Shown piece after piece: positions 24,758 through 33,193 of a stretch of 50,215 nt of DNA (position 1 is the stretch's first letter; every line of letters begins with the position of its first letter). Below the pieces are notes generated by a model. It searched no databases and was not told the origin of the DNA. It saw nothing but the letters and a program-made list of their open reading frames with translations. Location of the stretch: assembly GCF_000687145.1 (NCBI RefSeq), contig NZ_JMFG01000022.1:1-50215 (forward strand). The letters run 5' to 3'. This DNA comes from Thermoanaerobaculum aquaticum (GTDB lineage: Bacteria; Acidobacteriota; Thermoanaerobaculia; Thermoanaerobaculales; Thermoanaerobaculaceae). Both the position numbers and the translations under genes were made by a program.

Positions 24758-27172
24758 GTGGCCGTCAAGGTAGATCTCCCCAACCGGAAGGTCTGGGCTT
24801 CGGTGCACGACCTCCTACCGGAAGCCGCCACCTCGGGGTGGCCGGGGGAGGGGTGGGTGCGGCTTTCCGTGGGCTCGGAGCTGCACCGCTTGGTGCAGGC
24901 GCGGCTGGCCCAGGAAGACCCCAGCTACCAACCGGAAGTGGTGGTGGAAGCGGAAATCCCTCTGAAGGGCTGGACGCTTTTGGTGAGCGGTCGGTGCGAC
25001 GGGGTTTTTAGCCCGCCCCAGGGCAAGCCGGTGGTGGAAGAAATCAAGACCCTGCATTTCCGGACGGACCTCTTCCGGCCGGAAGCGGAGCTTTTGCGCC
25101 AGCGCTTCCAGTGGCAGGTGCGGCTTTACGCCTACTGCCTTTACCCCGAGGGCCAGGCCCAGGCCCGATTGCGTTTGGTGGACCTGGGCGGCGAAGAGGA
25201 GCGGGTGGAGGAGGTGCGGTGGTCGCCGGGGCAGGTGGAGGCCTACCTCAAAAGCCGGCTTTCGGTCTTCATCCACGAGGCGGAAGAGCGGGCAGCGCTT
25301 TTGGCCCGCTGGCAGCAAACCGCCGCCCGGCTCGCCTTTCCCTTTCCAGAGGTGCGGCCGGTGCAGCGGGAAGCCATGGCCGCGGTGGAAGAAGCGGTGG
25401 CTTCGGGCCGTCATCTGTTGCTTTCGGCACCCACCGGCGTGGGCAAAACCGCGGCGGCCCTTTTCCCCGCCCTGCGCCAGGCCCTGATGACCGGCAAGCG
25501 CCTGGTCTTTTGCACCGCCAAAACGCTGCAGCAGAAGCTGGCGGTGGAAACCCTGGTGGCCATGAACGACGGCAGCTTCCGCACCGTGCAAATCCGCGCC
25601 AAAGCCAAGATGTGCGCCAACCGCGAGGTCATTTGCCACGAGGAGTTTTGCGACTACATCCAGGACCTGCCTGCCAAATTGGCTTCAAGCCGCTTGGTGG
25701 AAAGACTCCTCCAGTGGTCCCACGTGGACCCCAACACGGTGTTTGCTGCCGCCCAAGCGGAAGGCGTTTGCCCCTTCATTGCCCAGCTGGAAACGGTCCC
25801 CGAAACCCTTGCGGTGGTTTGCGATTACAACTACGTGTTTGACCCCGGGATTGCGCTTTTCGGTCGCCCCGAAACCGGCAGCCTGGGCGACCTCATCCTG
25901 GTGGTGGATGAGGCCCACAACCTGGTGGACCGCGCCCGGGAGTACTTCTCCCCCCGCCTTTCCCGCTCCGCGTTAGCCAGAGCTGCAAACATCACCGGCC
26001 AGTTCACCACCAAGGTGTGCCGGGAGCTCACCGCCATCTTTCAGGAGCTCGATCAAGCGCTGGCCAAGACCATAGCCGAAGCCACCCGCGGAAAAGGGCA
26101 AGCGGCCCTGGCCGAACCCCCGGTGGAGGTGCTCCGCCAGGCCCGTCTCCAGCTGGACGCGCTCATGGTCCCCTACTTTGCGTTTAAGCGCCAGCAGGAG
26201 CTGTGGCTTTCCTCCGATCCGGTGGTGGAGTTGCTGCTGGTGCTGGCCCGCTTTTTGGAGCTTTTGGAAACCGGCAGACCGGAGCTGGTGAGCCTAGCCG
26301 AGCGGCAGGACAAAGAGCCCACCGCCGGCCAGCCCGGCGACGAGAGCCTGCGGCTTTACTGCCTGGATCCCTCGCCTTTCCTGCGCCCCATCCTGGACGC
26401 CTGCCACAGCTGCGTGGCCATGTCCGCCACCCTGCAGCCCTTCGAGTTTTACCGCGAGCTTTTGGGGTTCGATCCCGATCGCACCGATACTCTGGCTTTG
26501 CCTTCGCCGTTTCCCAAAGAAAACCGCCTGGTGGCGGTGGTGGACAGCGTGGACACCTCCTACCGCCACCGCGGCCACGCTTACGGGCCCATTGCCGAGC
26601 TCATCCCCGAGCTCTTACCCCCGGGGAAAAACGCGCTGGTGCTGTTCCCCTCGTACCGCTTCTTGCAGGAAGTGGCTTCGCGCCTGGTGGTGGAGACCCA
26701 CGAGGTGCTGGTGCAAAAGAGCCAGGACTCCGACCTCATGCGCGAGGAAATGCTGCGCCTTTTGCAAACCAACCACCGGGCGGTGCTGCTTTTGGGGGTT
26801 CTGGGTGGGGCCTTTGCCGAAGGGGTGGACTACCCGGGGGAGATGCTTTCCGAGGTCATTGTGGTATCGCCGGGGTTGCCCCAGGTGAGCCCGGAACGCG
26901 AGCTTTTGAAAAACTACTTCGACCATCGGTCGGGAAAAGGGTTCCTGTACGCCTACCTCGTTCCCGGCATGACCCGGGTGGTGCAGGCGGCCGGCCGGCT
27001 CATCCGCTCCGCCGAAGACCGGGGGGTGATCGTCCTGGTTTGCCGCCGCTTTCTGCAACAGCCTTACGCTTCCCTTCTCCCCCAGGAGTGGACGGGGGAC
27101 GACCCGTCTTCTCTGTTCATCCCCGATCTCCCGGAGGCCATCCGCCGTTTCTTCGAGGAAAGCACCAACTAA
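24758..27172 (+). CDS. XPD/DinG-type Fe-S helicase with N-terminal PD-(D/E)XK nuclease domain
   Basis: 804 residues. The N-terminal 190 residues look like a RecB/Cas4-type nuclease: GRCDGVF with Asp81, then E95-I-K97, and a following QWQVRLYAYCL helix (Q-x3-Y motif). The helicase begins near 205, with Walker A APTGVGKT (Lys230), an iron-sulfur cluster set C286, C293, C298 and C338, DEAH in VVDEAHNLVD, and motifs V-VI near AFAEGVDYPGE and QAAGRLIRS. XPD-family enzymes unwind DNA 5' to 3' and sense damage; the nuclease could cut the displaced strand. GTG 24758 follows a TACAAT box by six bases and directly follows the cNMP gene. Fusions of nuclease and DinG-like helicase are known in general; the exact subfamily is not identified. 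Confidence 0.9.
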   Translation: MAVKVDLPNRKVWASVHDLLPEAATSGWPGEGWVRLSVGSELHRLVQARLAQEDPSYQPEVVVEAEIPLKGWTLLVSGRCDGVFSPPQGKPVVEEIKTLHFRTDLFRPEAELLRQRFQWQVRLYAYCLYPEGQAQARLRLVDLGGEEERVEEVRWSPGQVEAYLKSRLSVFIHEAEERAALLARWQQTAARLAFPFPEVRPVQREAMAAVEEAVASGRHLLLSAPTGVGKTAAALFPALRQALMTGKRLVFCTAKTLQQKLAVETLVAMNDGSFRTVQIRAKAKMCANREVICHEEFCDYIQDLPAKLASSRLVERLLQWSHVDPNTVFAAAQAEGVCPFIAQLETVPETLAVVCDYNYVFDPGIALFGRPETGSLGDLILVVDEAHNLVDRAREYFSPRLSRSALARAANITGQFTTKVCRELTAIFQELDQALAKTIAEATRGKGQAALAEPPVEVLRQARLQLDALMVPYFAFKRQQELWLSSDPVVELLLVLARFLELLETGRPELVSLAERQDKEPTAGQPGDESLRLYCLDPSPFLRPILDACHSCVAMSATLQPFEFYRELLGFDPDRTDTLALPSPFPKENRLVAVVDSVDTSYRHRGHAYGPIAELIPELLPPGKNALVLFPSYRFLQEVASRLVVETHEVLVQKSQDSDLMREEMLRLLQTNHRAVLLLGVLGGAFAEGVDYPGEMLSEVIVVSPGLPQVSPERELLKNYFDHRSGKGFLYAYLVPGMTRVVQAAGRLIRSAEDRGVIVLVCRRFLQQPYASLLPQEWTGDDPSSLFIPDLPEAIRRFFEESTN

Positions 27173-27242
27173 AAGCTGCTTGCTCCCTCATCTCCCCTGG
27201 ACCCCGTGGTAAGCTAGTTTTGCAAAGCCGGGGAGGTGGGTT

Positions 27243-27683
27243 ATGGACACCATCGCTGCTGTCCTTCGGGAAAAAGGAAGCAAGGTTTACACCGTGGCCC
27301 CGGGAGCCACGGTGCTGGAGGCCGCCCGCGCCATGGATGCCCACAACGTGGGCTCGCTTCTGGTGGTGGACGGCGACAAGCCGGTGGGCATCTTTTCCGA
27401 ACGGGACCTCATGCGGCGGGTGGTGGTGGCGGGGAAGGACCCGGCAAAGGTCAAGGTGCGGGAGGTCATGTCCCGGGACGTCTGGGTGGTGGAGCCGGAC
27501 ACCCGGGTGAAGGAAGCCATGGCCATCATGACCGAGCGCCGATGCCGGCACCTGCCGGTGGTGGAAAAGGGCAAGGTGGTGGGCTTGATTTCCATTGGTG
27601 ACTTGGTGCGGTGGATTTCCAAGGATCAGGAGTTTCAAATCCGCATGCTGGAAAACTACATCACCGGTGCCTACCCGGCATGA
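27243..27683 (+). CDS. Two-CBS-domain protein
   Basis: 146 residues made of a CBS pair: VYTVAPGATVLEAARAMDAHNVG-type first repeat (to about 65) and VMSRDVWVVEPDTRVKEAMA plus HLPVVEKGKVVGLISIGDLV as second repeat. CBS pairs bind adenine nucleotides and usually regulate a partner. ATG 27243 has GGGGAGG upstream. The stop overlaps the next start by four bases (ATGA), so the cupin gene is translated with it. Confidence 0.93.
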   Translation: MDTIAAVLREKGSKVYTVAPGATVLEAARAMDAHNVGSLLVVDGDKPVGIFSERDLMRRVVVAGKDPAKVKVREVMSRDVWVVEPDTRVKEAMAIMTERRCRHLPVVEKGKVVGLISIGDLVRWISKDQEFQIRMLENYITGAYPA

Positions 27684-28171
27684 GCACATGCCGGGTCTTT
27701 CCCCAAGCCGAGCTGAAAGCCACCGTGGCGGCCGCCCAAAGGGCGCAGCGCCAACGCAGCAACTACAACCTCCACCCGCAGTTAGATGACGCTATCCAGC
27801 GGTTCTTTAACTGCCTGGAGCCGCCAACCTACGTGCGTCCCCACCGCCACGCCCCCGGGAAGTTTGAGCTCTTTGTGCTGCTTCAGGGAAGGGCCGGGGT
27901 GCTGGTGTTTGACGAGCACGGCCAGGTGACGGAAAAACACCTCCTGGCCCCGGAAGCCCTGGTGGCGGTGGAAATCCCTGGCGGGGTGCTGCACACGGTG
28001 GTGGCGCTGGCGCCAAACACCGTGCTTTTTGAGGTTAAACCGGGACCCTACGAGCCCCTCACCGATAAGGACTTTGCCCCCTGGGCTCCGCATGAGGGGG
28101 ACCCGCAAAGCACATCCTTGCTTTCGCAGTGGCAAGCGCTCTTTAGCCCCGATCCCAGAGGTTGTACTTGA
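27680..28171 (+). CDS. WbuC-type cupin metalloprotein
   Basis: 163 residues. SNYNLHPQLDDAIQRFFNCL and VRPHRHAPGKFELFVLLQG match the WbuC family block that precedes the cupin barrel, with metal ligands H-x-H and a later His in PGGVLHTVVAL. WbuC proteins often lie in O-antigen or polysaccharide clusters; their reaction is not known. ATG 27680 overlaps the CBS stop (ATGA). The last 29 bases overlap the convergent glycosyltransferase gene. The neighbouring glycosyltransferase supports a cell-surface link. Confidence 0.85.
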   Translation: MSTCRVFPQAELKATVAAAQRAQRQRSNYNLHPQLDDAIQRFFNCLEPPTYVRPHRHAPGKFELFVLLQGRAGVLVFDEHGQVTEKHLLAPEALVAVEIPGGVLHTVVALAPNTVLFEVKPGPYEPLTDKDFAPWAPHEGDPQSTSLLSQWQALFSPDPRGCT

Positions 28172-28865
28172 GGATGCACCAGATGGCCTCAAAGCCGTCC
28201 TTCCAGCCGATCTTCTTGCCCTCGGCGTAGGTGCGGCCATGGTAGGAAATGGGCACCTCGTAAATGCGGACCCCCATCCGCGCCACCCGTGCGGTAAACT
28301 CCGGCTCAAAGCCAAAACGCTTAGAAGTAATCCGTAGCTTTTCCTTGACCTCACGGGTGAACACCTTGTAGCAGGTTTCCATGTCCGAGAGGTTGAGGTC
28401 GGTGAACATGTTGGAAATTGTGGTGAGGAGCTTGTTGCCCACGTAATGCCAGAAGAACAGCACCCGATGCGGTCCGGAGAGGAAGCGGCTCCCGTACACC
28501 ACATCCGCCTTCCCCGCGAGGATGGGTCCCAGCAGCACCGGGTAGTCCTGCGGGTCGTACTCCAGATCGGCGTCCTGCACCAGAATCACGTCGCCGGTGG
28601 CCAGGGCAAAGCCCGTGGCTAAAGCCGCCGCCTTGCCGGCGTTTTTCTCATGACGGCGCACGGTCATGGTGGTGGGGCGGCTCACGTCTCCGGGCAACTG
28701 GTAGCCCCGCAGCACCTCGGCGGTGCTATCGGTGGAGGCGTCATCCACCACCACCAGCTCCAGCTCGGAAATGCCTTCGGGCAGCGGGGCCCGCACCACC
28801 CGATCCAGGATCTCCCGCACCGTTTTTTCCTCGTTGTACACCGGCACCACCACCGACAGCTTCAT
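28143..28865 (-). CDS. GT2 glycosyltransferase, polyprenol-phosphate sugar synthase type (DPM1-like)
   Basis: 240 residues. A classical GT-A fold: VVPVYNEEKTVREIL, VVDDASTDST, the DXD motif in VQDADLEYDP, and YGSRFLSGPHRV. ETCYKVFTREV and FGFEPEFTARVAR match dolichol/polyprenol-phosphate mannosyl- or glucosyltransferases. The C-terminus (WCILKYNLWDRG) is short and lacks added membrane helices. It would load a sugar on a lipid carrier at the cytoplasmic face. ATG 28865 has GGAGG seven bases upstream. Confidence 0.92.
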   Translation of the reverse strand: MKLSVVVPVYNEEKTVREILDRVVRAPLPEGISELELVVVDDASTDSTAEVLRGYQLPGDVSRPTTMTVRRHEKNAGKAAALATGFALATGDVILVQDADLEYDPQDYPVLLGPILAGKADVVYGSRFLSGPHRVLFFWHYVGNKLLTTISNMFTDLNLSDMETCYKVFTREVKEKLRITSKRFGFEPEFTARVARMGVRIYEVPISYHGRTYAEGKKIGWKDGFEAIWCILKYNLWDRG

Positions 28866-28877
28866 GCCACCTCCTGC

Positions 28878-28883
28878 TATCGT
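28878..28883 (+). promoter_or_regulatory. -10-like box TATCGT, leaderless start of the Smr gene
   Basis: TATCGT followed by exactly six bases (TTACCT) and GTG 28890. The gene has no Shine-Dalgarno sequence. The match to TATAAT is moderate. Confidence 0.45.
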
Positions 28884-28889
28884 TTACCT

Positions 28890-29216
28890 GTGGACGCAAA
28901 CAAACCCGAGCCTCACGTTTTGCCCATCGAGGACAGCCTCGACCTCCACACCTTTCACCCGAAAGACCTGGAAGCCGCGGTGGAAGCGTACCTGGAGGAA
29001 GCGAGAAAACGCGGCTTGCGAGAGGTGCGCCTCATTCACGGGCGCGGGAAAGGGGTAGCCCGGGCTCGGGTGGCCAGGCTCCTGGCGCGCCTCCCTTACG
29101 TGCTGCGTGCATACGAAGCACCGCCCGAACGGGGCGGTTGGGGTGCCACGGTGGTGGAGCTTGCGCCGGAACAAGGTGAAAAAGCCAGCCACCCTAATCC
29201 AAATCCACGTCTTTGA
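28890..29216 (+). CDS. Smr-domain protein (stand-alone)
   Basis: 108 residues. SLDLHTFHPKDLEAAVEAYL (LDLH motif) and VRLIHGRGKGVARARV (HGRG motif) define the Smr domain, with GGWGATVVEL as the closing strand. Smr domains are nickase- or endoribonuclease-like; stand-alone versions have been linked to DNA processing or ribosome rescue. GTG 28890 is chosen for the TATCGT box upstream; longer in-frame starts overlap the glycosyltransferase gene on the other strand. The last 23 bases overlap the convergent zinc-ribbon gene. Confidence 0.85.
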   Translation: MDANKPEPHVLPIEDSLDLHTFHPKDLEAAVEAYLEEARKRGLREVRLIHGRGKGVARARVARLLARLPYVLRAYEAPPERGGWGATVVELAPEQGEKASHPNPNPRL

Positions 29217-29490
29217 TGACCTTTTCCGGAGCCTCGTCGGGGTTCACCCCTTCCAGGAGCTTGCGGAACTTCTCCTCCCGCACCCGGGAGCCGGCCTGTT
29301 CGGCGCGCATGGCTTCGGCCAGCTTGTCGGCCGCCCGCTTTTTTTCCTCCTCCAGCTGCTTGAGACGCTCTTCCAGGGAAGCGGTGGCCTTTTTTTCCTC
29401 CGGCGGCTTTGCCGCAATCACCACCTGTGCCTCGCCGTCAATTTCCAGGAGGCTCTTACAGTGCGGACACGTGACGGTAAAGTGCGCCAT
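29194..29490 (-). CDS. Small zinc-ribbon coiled-coil protein
   Basis: 98 residues. The N-terminus MAHFTVTCPHCKSLLEIDGEA holds a CPHC knuckle with only one Cys pair, so half a zinc ribbon. A charged helix (about 32-80; EERLKQLEEEKKRAADKLAEA) follows and looks like a coiled coil. No known function. A TACAAT box lies 20 bases upstream. Convergent with smr (23-base overlap). Confidence 0.75.
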   Translation of the reverse strand: MAHFTVTCPHCKSLLEIDGEAQVVIAAKPPEEKKATASLEERLKQLEEEKKRAADKLAEAMRAEQAGSRVREEKFRKLLEGVNPDEAPEKVIKDVDLD

Positions 29491-29510
29491 TGCCGTTCAT
29501 CCCCACGGCC

Positions 29511-29516
29511 ATTGTA
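29511..29516 (-). promoter_or_regulatory. -10 box TACAAT before the zinc-ribbon gene
   Basis: Minus-strand TACAAT; predicted start near 29504 gives a leader of about 14 bases to ATG 29490. This one is not leaderless. Confidence 0.55.
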
Positions 29517-29538
29517 CCCCCTTACGTTTGTGGCGGGC

Positions 29539-30489
29539 TTACTCCCCGCCTTGGCGCTTCTTCGACCGAAGGTTTTTCCCTTTGCGCTCGCGGCTTGTTT
29601 CCCACAGCGAAAGCACCGTGGCCCCTCCCAGAAGCACACCCACCACCAACAGCGAAACCCAGGTTTCCACGTGGTAAAAGTCCGCCACCATCATCTTCAC
29701 ACCCACCAAAACCAGGATGAGGGCTAGCGCCGGGCGCAGGTACTTGAGCGAGCGCAGGGCCCCCACCAACACGAAATACAACGCCCGCAAGCCAAGGATG
29801 GCAAAGATGTTGGAGGTGTACACCACAAAAGGATCGGAGGAAATGGCCAAAACTGCGGGGATGGAGTCCACAGCAAACATCACGTCGGTGGCTTCCACGG
29901 CAATGAGCGCCAGAAACAGCGGGGTAAACCGCAGCCCCCGGTCGCCCTTGACGGCAAAAGACTCACCGTGAAACTCCTTGGTAAACGGCAAAATACGCGC
30001 TGCCCAGCGCACCACCAGGTTTTTTTCCGGGTGAACCTCTTCCCCTCCGGTGGCAAGCTTGGCGCCGGTGGCTAACAGGATCGCCCCCAGCAGGTAGTTC
30101 ACCCAGTGGAAGTGGGTTATGAGGCTGATCCCCACGAAAATGAACAAACCGCGAATGACGATGGCCCCCAGGATGCCCCAGAACAGCACCCGGTGCTGGT
30201 TTTCCGGCTGCACCCCGAAGTACGCGAAAAGCCCCACGAAAACGAAGAGGTTGTCCACCGACAGCGATTTTTCAATTAAAAACGCCGTGAGGTAGGCGAG
30301 GGCCGAATCCCTCCCCTCCACCACCGCCACAAACACCGCAAACGCCAAACCCAGACCTACCCAAACAACGCTCCAGGTCACCGCTTCGCGCATGCTCTCG
30401 CGATGGGCGTGGCGATGGAAAACCAAAAGATCGAGGGCCAGAGCCCCCAGCACCAAGCCGCCAAAGACCAACCACCACCAGAAGTGCAT
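29539..30489 (-). CDS. TerC/Alx family integral membrane protein
   Basis: 316 residues with about nine membrane helices. The conserved acidic motifs FLIEKSLSVDNLFVF and AVEATDVMFAVDSIPAVLAI are those of TerC/Alx, implicated in Mn2+ export and metal loading of exported proteins. The C-terminal tail is basic (SRERKGKNLRSKKRQ). ATG 30489 starts three bases after the stop of the M14 peptidase gene, so they share an operon. No yybP-ykoY (Mn2+) riboswitch precedes it here. A metal-supply role for the zinc peptidase is possible but unproven. Confidence 0.94.
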   Translation of the reverse strand: MHFWWWLVFGGLVLGALALDLLVFHRHAHRESMREAVTWSVVWVGLGLAFAVFVAVVEGRDSALAYLTAFLIEKSLSVDNLFVFVGLFAYFGVQPENQHRVLFWGILGAIVIRGLFIFVGISLITHFHWVNYLLGAILLATGAKLATGGEEVHPEKNLVVRWAARILPFTKEFHGESFAVKGDRGLRFTPLFLALIAVEATDVMFAVDSIPAVLAISSDPFVVYTSNIFAILGLRALYFVLVGALRSLKYLRPALALILVLVGVKMMVADFYHVETWVSLLVVGVLLGGATVLSLWETSRERKGKNLRSKKRQGGE

Positions 30490-30492
30490 GGC

Positions 30493-33111
30493 TTATGGTA
30501 CCAAGGCAGGGCCAAAGAGCACGGCGTTGGCGAGGAGCAGCGTGGTGGCCCGGCTCATCCCGCGGAAGGCCGGCGGCTCGGCAAAAGCCACCACCATGCC
30601 TTTGCTGTGCCGTTGCACCATGAGGTAGCCCTTGTGGGGAAGTTGCTTTTTGGATTCGGGAAAGAGAAACCCAGAAGCCACTAGCTCCCCTTCGGCGGCG
30701 TACACACCCACGTTGGTCCCCTTGTTGAGCTTCAGGGGCGTAAAGATCCGCCGGGAGTTCACCAGCGCGTGGACCTTGCCGTCAGGAAACCCTGCTGCCA
30801 GAAGGTGCTGGGTATCCAGCGTCACCGCGAGGATGGCCCCGGGCACCTGTGGGGGCTGCTCCTCCTCGGGCTGTACCAGCTTTTCATAGTCCGTGGGTGC
30901 CTCCTGGCCCGCTGGGGCATTGCCGGACGCCGTTTTTTCTTTGTCCTTGGCAGCCCCACCCCGCTTTTCCAACGTGGAAGCCAAGAGCCCCACCTTTTCC
31001 CCGGTCAAAAACGCCGCGGCTTCCCCTTCGGCAATCAGCACCCCACCCTCGTTCACCCAGTACTTGAGGCGATCCACAGCCTCCGGAGGCAAAACCCGGG
31101 CGTAGGCAGCAGCAGAAAACCCATCGGGAAGCACAATCACGGAGAACTGGGAAAGATCGGCGGAAGGCAAGCTGCTCACCCGCACCGGCGTGACAGAAAG
31201 ACCCAGCTGCTGCTCCAGGGCGTAGCGCAGGTGCCCTGCAGCGGTGGGGCTGGTGGGAGCGTCCCACAGGAGCGCCACCCGCGGTGCCACCAGCGCATGC
31301 ACGCGGTTGGACCCCAGGTCAATACCGGAATCGGCCATGGAGGTGTCGGTGCCAAAAAACCGCACGCCGGTTTCCCGGGCGACCCCCTCGAGGATCTCCC
31401 GGAGCTTTTCGGGGTTCCCCTGGCGGCGAACCACCACCGTACCTGCCAGGTAGGGCTTTCCGGCGATAATAAACGCCTTTTCCGCTACGCCAGCTTTGAT
31501 GTTCTGGGCTAAAAGCCGCACCACTGCGCGGGCCGAGGAAAGCCCCTCCCAGGGAAGGAGGAACGCCACCTTACCCTGCCCTTCGACGCCGTACGGGAGG
31601 GGCGCCTCGGGGTTCACCTGCGTCCACCCGTCCCCCACGTTGACCTTTTCCTCCCGCACCGGAAGGTTCCAGAGCAGAGGCAAAGACCAAGCGGTCACGT
31701 CGTAAATTTCATCGGGCAACCGCTTGGCCTCCCGCTTCACCTGCAGGTCCACAAAGTCCTTGGGAAGCGGCACCTCCTCGCTCAAAAGCACCCGCGCCAG
31801 CCGGCCCAAAGGCTGGGAAAGCGGAAGCACGTACGACCCGGCCCACGGCCCGGAGCCAGGCCGAAAAACCTCCAGCCCCTGTCGGGCCAGCAGCCGGGCC
31901 AGCTCCTCCGCTCCTTCCTTGCTGGCTTCCCACACATAAGCTAGGCCCTTCCCTTCTTCCACCGCCCTTTGGCGATAGGTGAAGAACCCGTTCCAGAAAG
32001 CCTTTTTGTGTTCCGCTGCGGTCTTCACGGTAACGAAAGCCGCCAGCAGGTGGTGAGCCACCGCGTCGCGGTAGCGCAGGACCTCACCGCTGCGCAAGCG
32101 AACCGCCATGCCCCGGGTAGAGGCCTGCTCAAAGGTAGCCCCACAAGCCCCTCCGAAGAACGGCCAGGACTCACCGTACCCGGGGTAAAAGGCATCAAAG
32201 GTTTCCCGGGTCCAAAAGCGGATGCCCGCCTCGTCAAACGCCGCGGCTAAACGCCCGCCCAAAAGCTCCCAGAGCTTCCCCTGCTCGGGGGAAACCAGGG
32301 GGTTGTGGGGGTCAGCCGGGGGTGGGAAAAAGTAACCCTGTTCTGCACCCATTTCGTGGAGGTCCACCACCACCTGGGGGGGCAGCCACAGCATGCGGGC
32401 CACCCGCCCTTGGGTTTCCGGGTGGGTGAGAGCAAACCAATCGCGGTTCAAATCGAAGAGGTAATGGGAAAAGCGCCCCCCGGGCCAGGGCTGCACGTGC
32501 TCGGCGGAGGCGGGGTTTTCGTCGGGTACCAGCCCGCGGGCCTGGCGGGTGGAGGCCACAAAGCGCGCCCGGCCGTCGGGGTTTTGCATGGGATCCAGGA
32601 CCACCAGGACTTCATCCAAAAGCCTTTGGACCTCCGGAGAGCGAACGGCGGTCAGGTAGTAGGCCAGAGCCAGCGCTGCTTCCCCGCCGGAAGCTTCGTC
32701 GCCGTGCACCGAGCCCACCAGCCAAACCACCAGCGGCAAATCAGCCGGCAAGGACTTGTCCCCCGCGGTCTTAAGCCGCGGATCGGCAAGGCTCCTGAGC
32801 TTGGCAGCGACCTCCTCCACGCGCGATACGTTTTCCGGCTTACCCACCACCAAGAGCAAAAGCTTGCGCCCCTCGAACGAGGTGGCGTAGGGGATGAGCT
32901 TCACCCGATCGGGAGCGGCCTGGGCCAGAGCTTCAGCGTACCGCTCAATTTGCAGTGGATCGCTGATCTCCTCACCCCAGTCGTAGCCCAGCACCTGCTT
33001 GATCGTGGGGACGGCGGGATCCAAACCAGCCGGTGGCAAAACCTCCAGGCTGCTGGCCATAGCCACCGCTGCCCATAACCCCAAAAACGCTGTAAAAAAC
33101 CGAACCTTCAT
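30493..33111 (-). CDS. M14 zinc carboxypeptidase-like exported peptidase
   Basis: 872 residues. MKVRFFTAFLGLWAAVAMAS is a signal peptide. The M14 domain covers about 30-370, with zinc ligands HGDE (WLVGSVHGDEASGGE) and the later His in VVVDLHEMGAEQGYFF; LDPMQNPDGRARF and FDLNRDWFALTHPE are substrate-binding blocks. Near 645-735 a Rossmann-like segment (FSVIVLPDGFSAAAYARVLP, GGVLIAEGEAAAFL) resembles a type 1 glutamine-amidotransferase-like domain common in this subgroup. A Lys/Glu linker follows. It would trim peptides in the periplasm. ATG 33111 has GGAGG and a TACAAT box upstream. TerC follows three bases later. Confidence 0.9.
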   Translation of the reverse strand: MKVRFFTAFLGLWAAVAMASSLEVLPPAGLDPAVPTIKQVLGYDWGEEISDPLQIERYAEALAQAAPDRVKLIPYATSFEGRKLLLLVVGKPENVSRVEEVAAKLRSLADPRLKTAGDKSLPADLPLVVWLVGSVHGDEASGGEAALALAYYLTAVRSPEVQRLLDEVLVVLDPMQNPDGRARFVASTRQARGLVPDENPASAEHVQPWPGGRFSHYLFDLNRDWFALTHPETQGRVARMLWLPPQVVVDLHEMGAEQGYFFPPPADPHNPLVSPEQGKLWELLGGRLAAAFDEAGIRFWTRETFDAFYPGYGESWPFFGGACGATFEQASTRGMAVRLRSGEVLRYRDAVAHHLLAAFVTVKTAAEHKKAFWNGFFTYRQRAVEEGKGLAYVWEASKEGAEELARLLARQGLEVFRPGSGPWAGSYVLPLSQPLGRLARVLLSEEVPLPKDFVDLQVKREAKRLPDEIYDVTAWSLPLLWNLPVREEKVNVGDGWTQVNPEAPLPYGVEGQGKVAFLLPWEGLSSARAVVRLLAQNIKAGVAEKAFIIAGKPYLAGTVVVRRQGNPEKLREILEGVARETGVRFFGTDTSMADSGIDLGSNRVHALVAPRVALLWDAPTSPTAAGHLRYALEQQLGLSVTPVRVSSLPSADLSQFSVIVLPDGFSAAAYARVLPPEAVDRLKYWVNEGGVLIAEGEAAAFLTGEKVGLLASTLEKRGGAAKDKEKTASGNAPAGQEAPTDYEKLVQPEEEQPPQVPGAILAVTLDTQHLLAAGFPDGKVHALVNSRRIFTPLKLNKGTNVGVYAAEGELVASGFLFPESKKQLPHKGYLMVQRHSKGMVVAFAEPPAFRGMSRATTLLLANAVLFGPALVP

Positions 33112-33132
33112 GGGCGCCTCCGCAATGGAGCC

Positions 33133-33138
33133 ATTGTA
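33133..33138 (-). promoter_or_regulatory. -10 box TACAAT of the M14-TerC operon
   Basis: Minus-strand TACAAT; predicted start near 33126 gives a leader of about 15 bases that holds the GGAGG ribosome-binding site. Confidence 0.6.
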
Positions 33139-33193
33139 CGAAAAGCGGCGGGCCAAGTTTTGCCCGCCGCCGGAAGTTCAAAAGCGAATGGGC

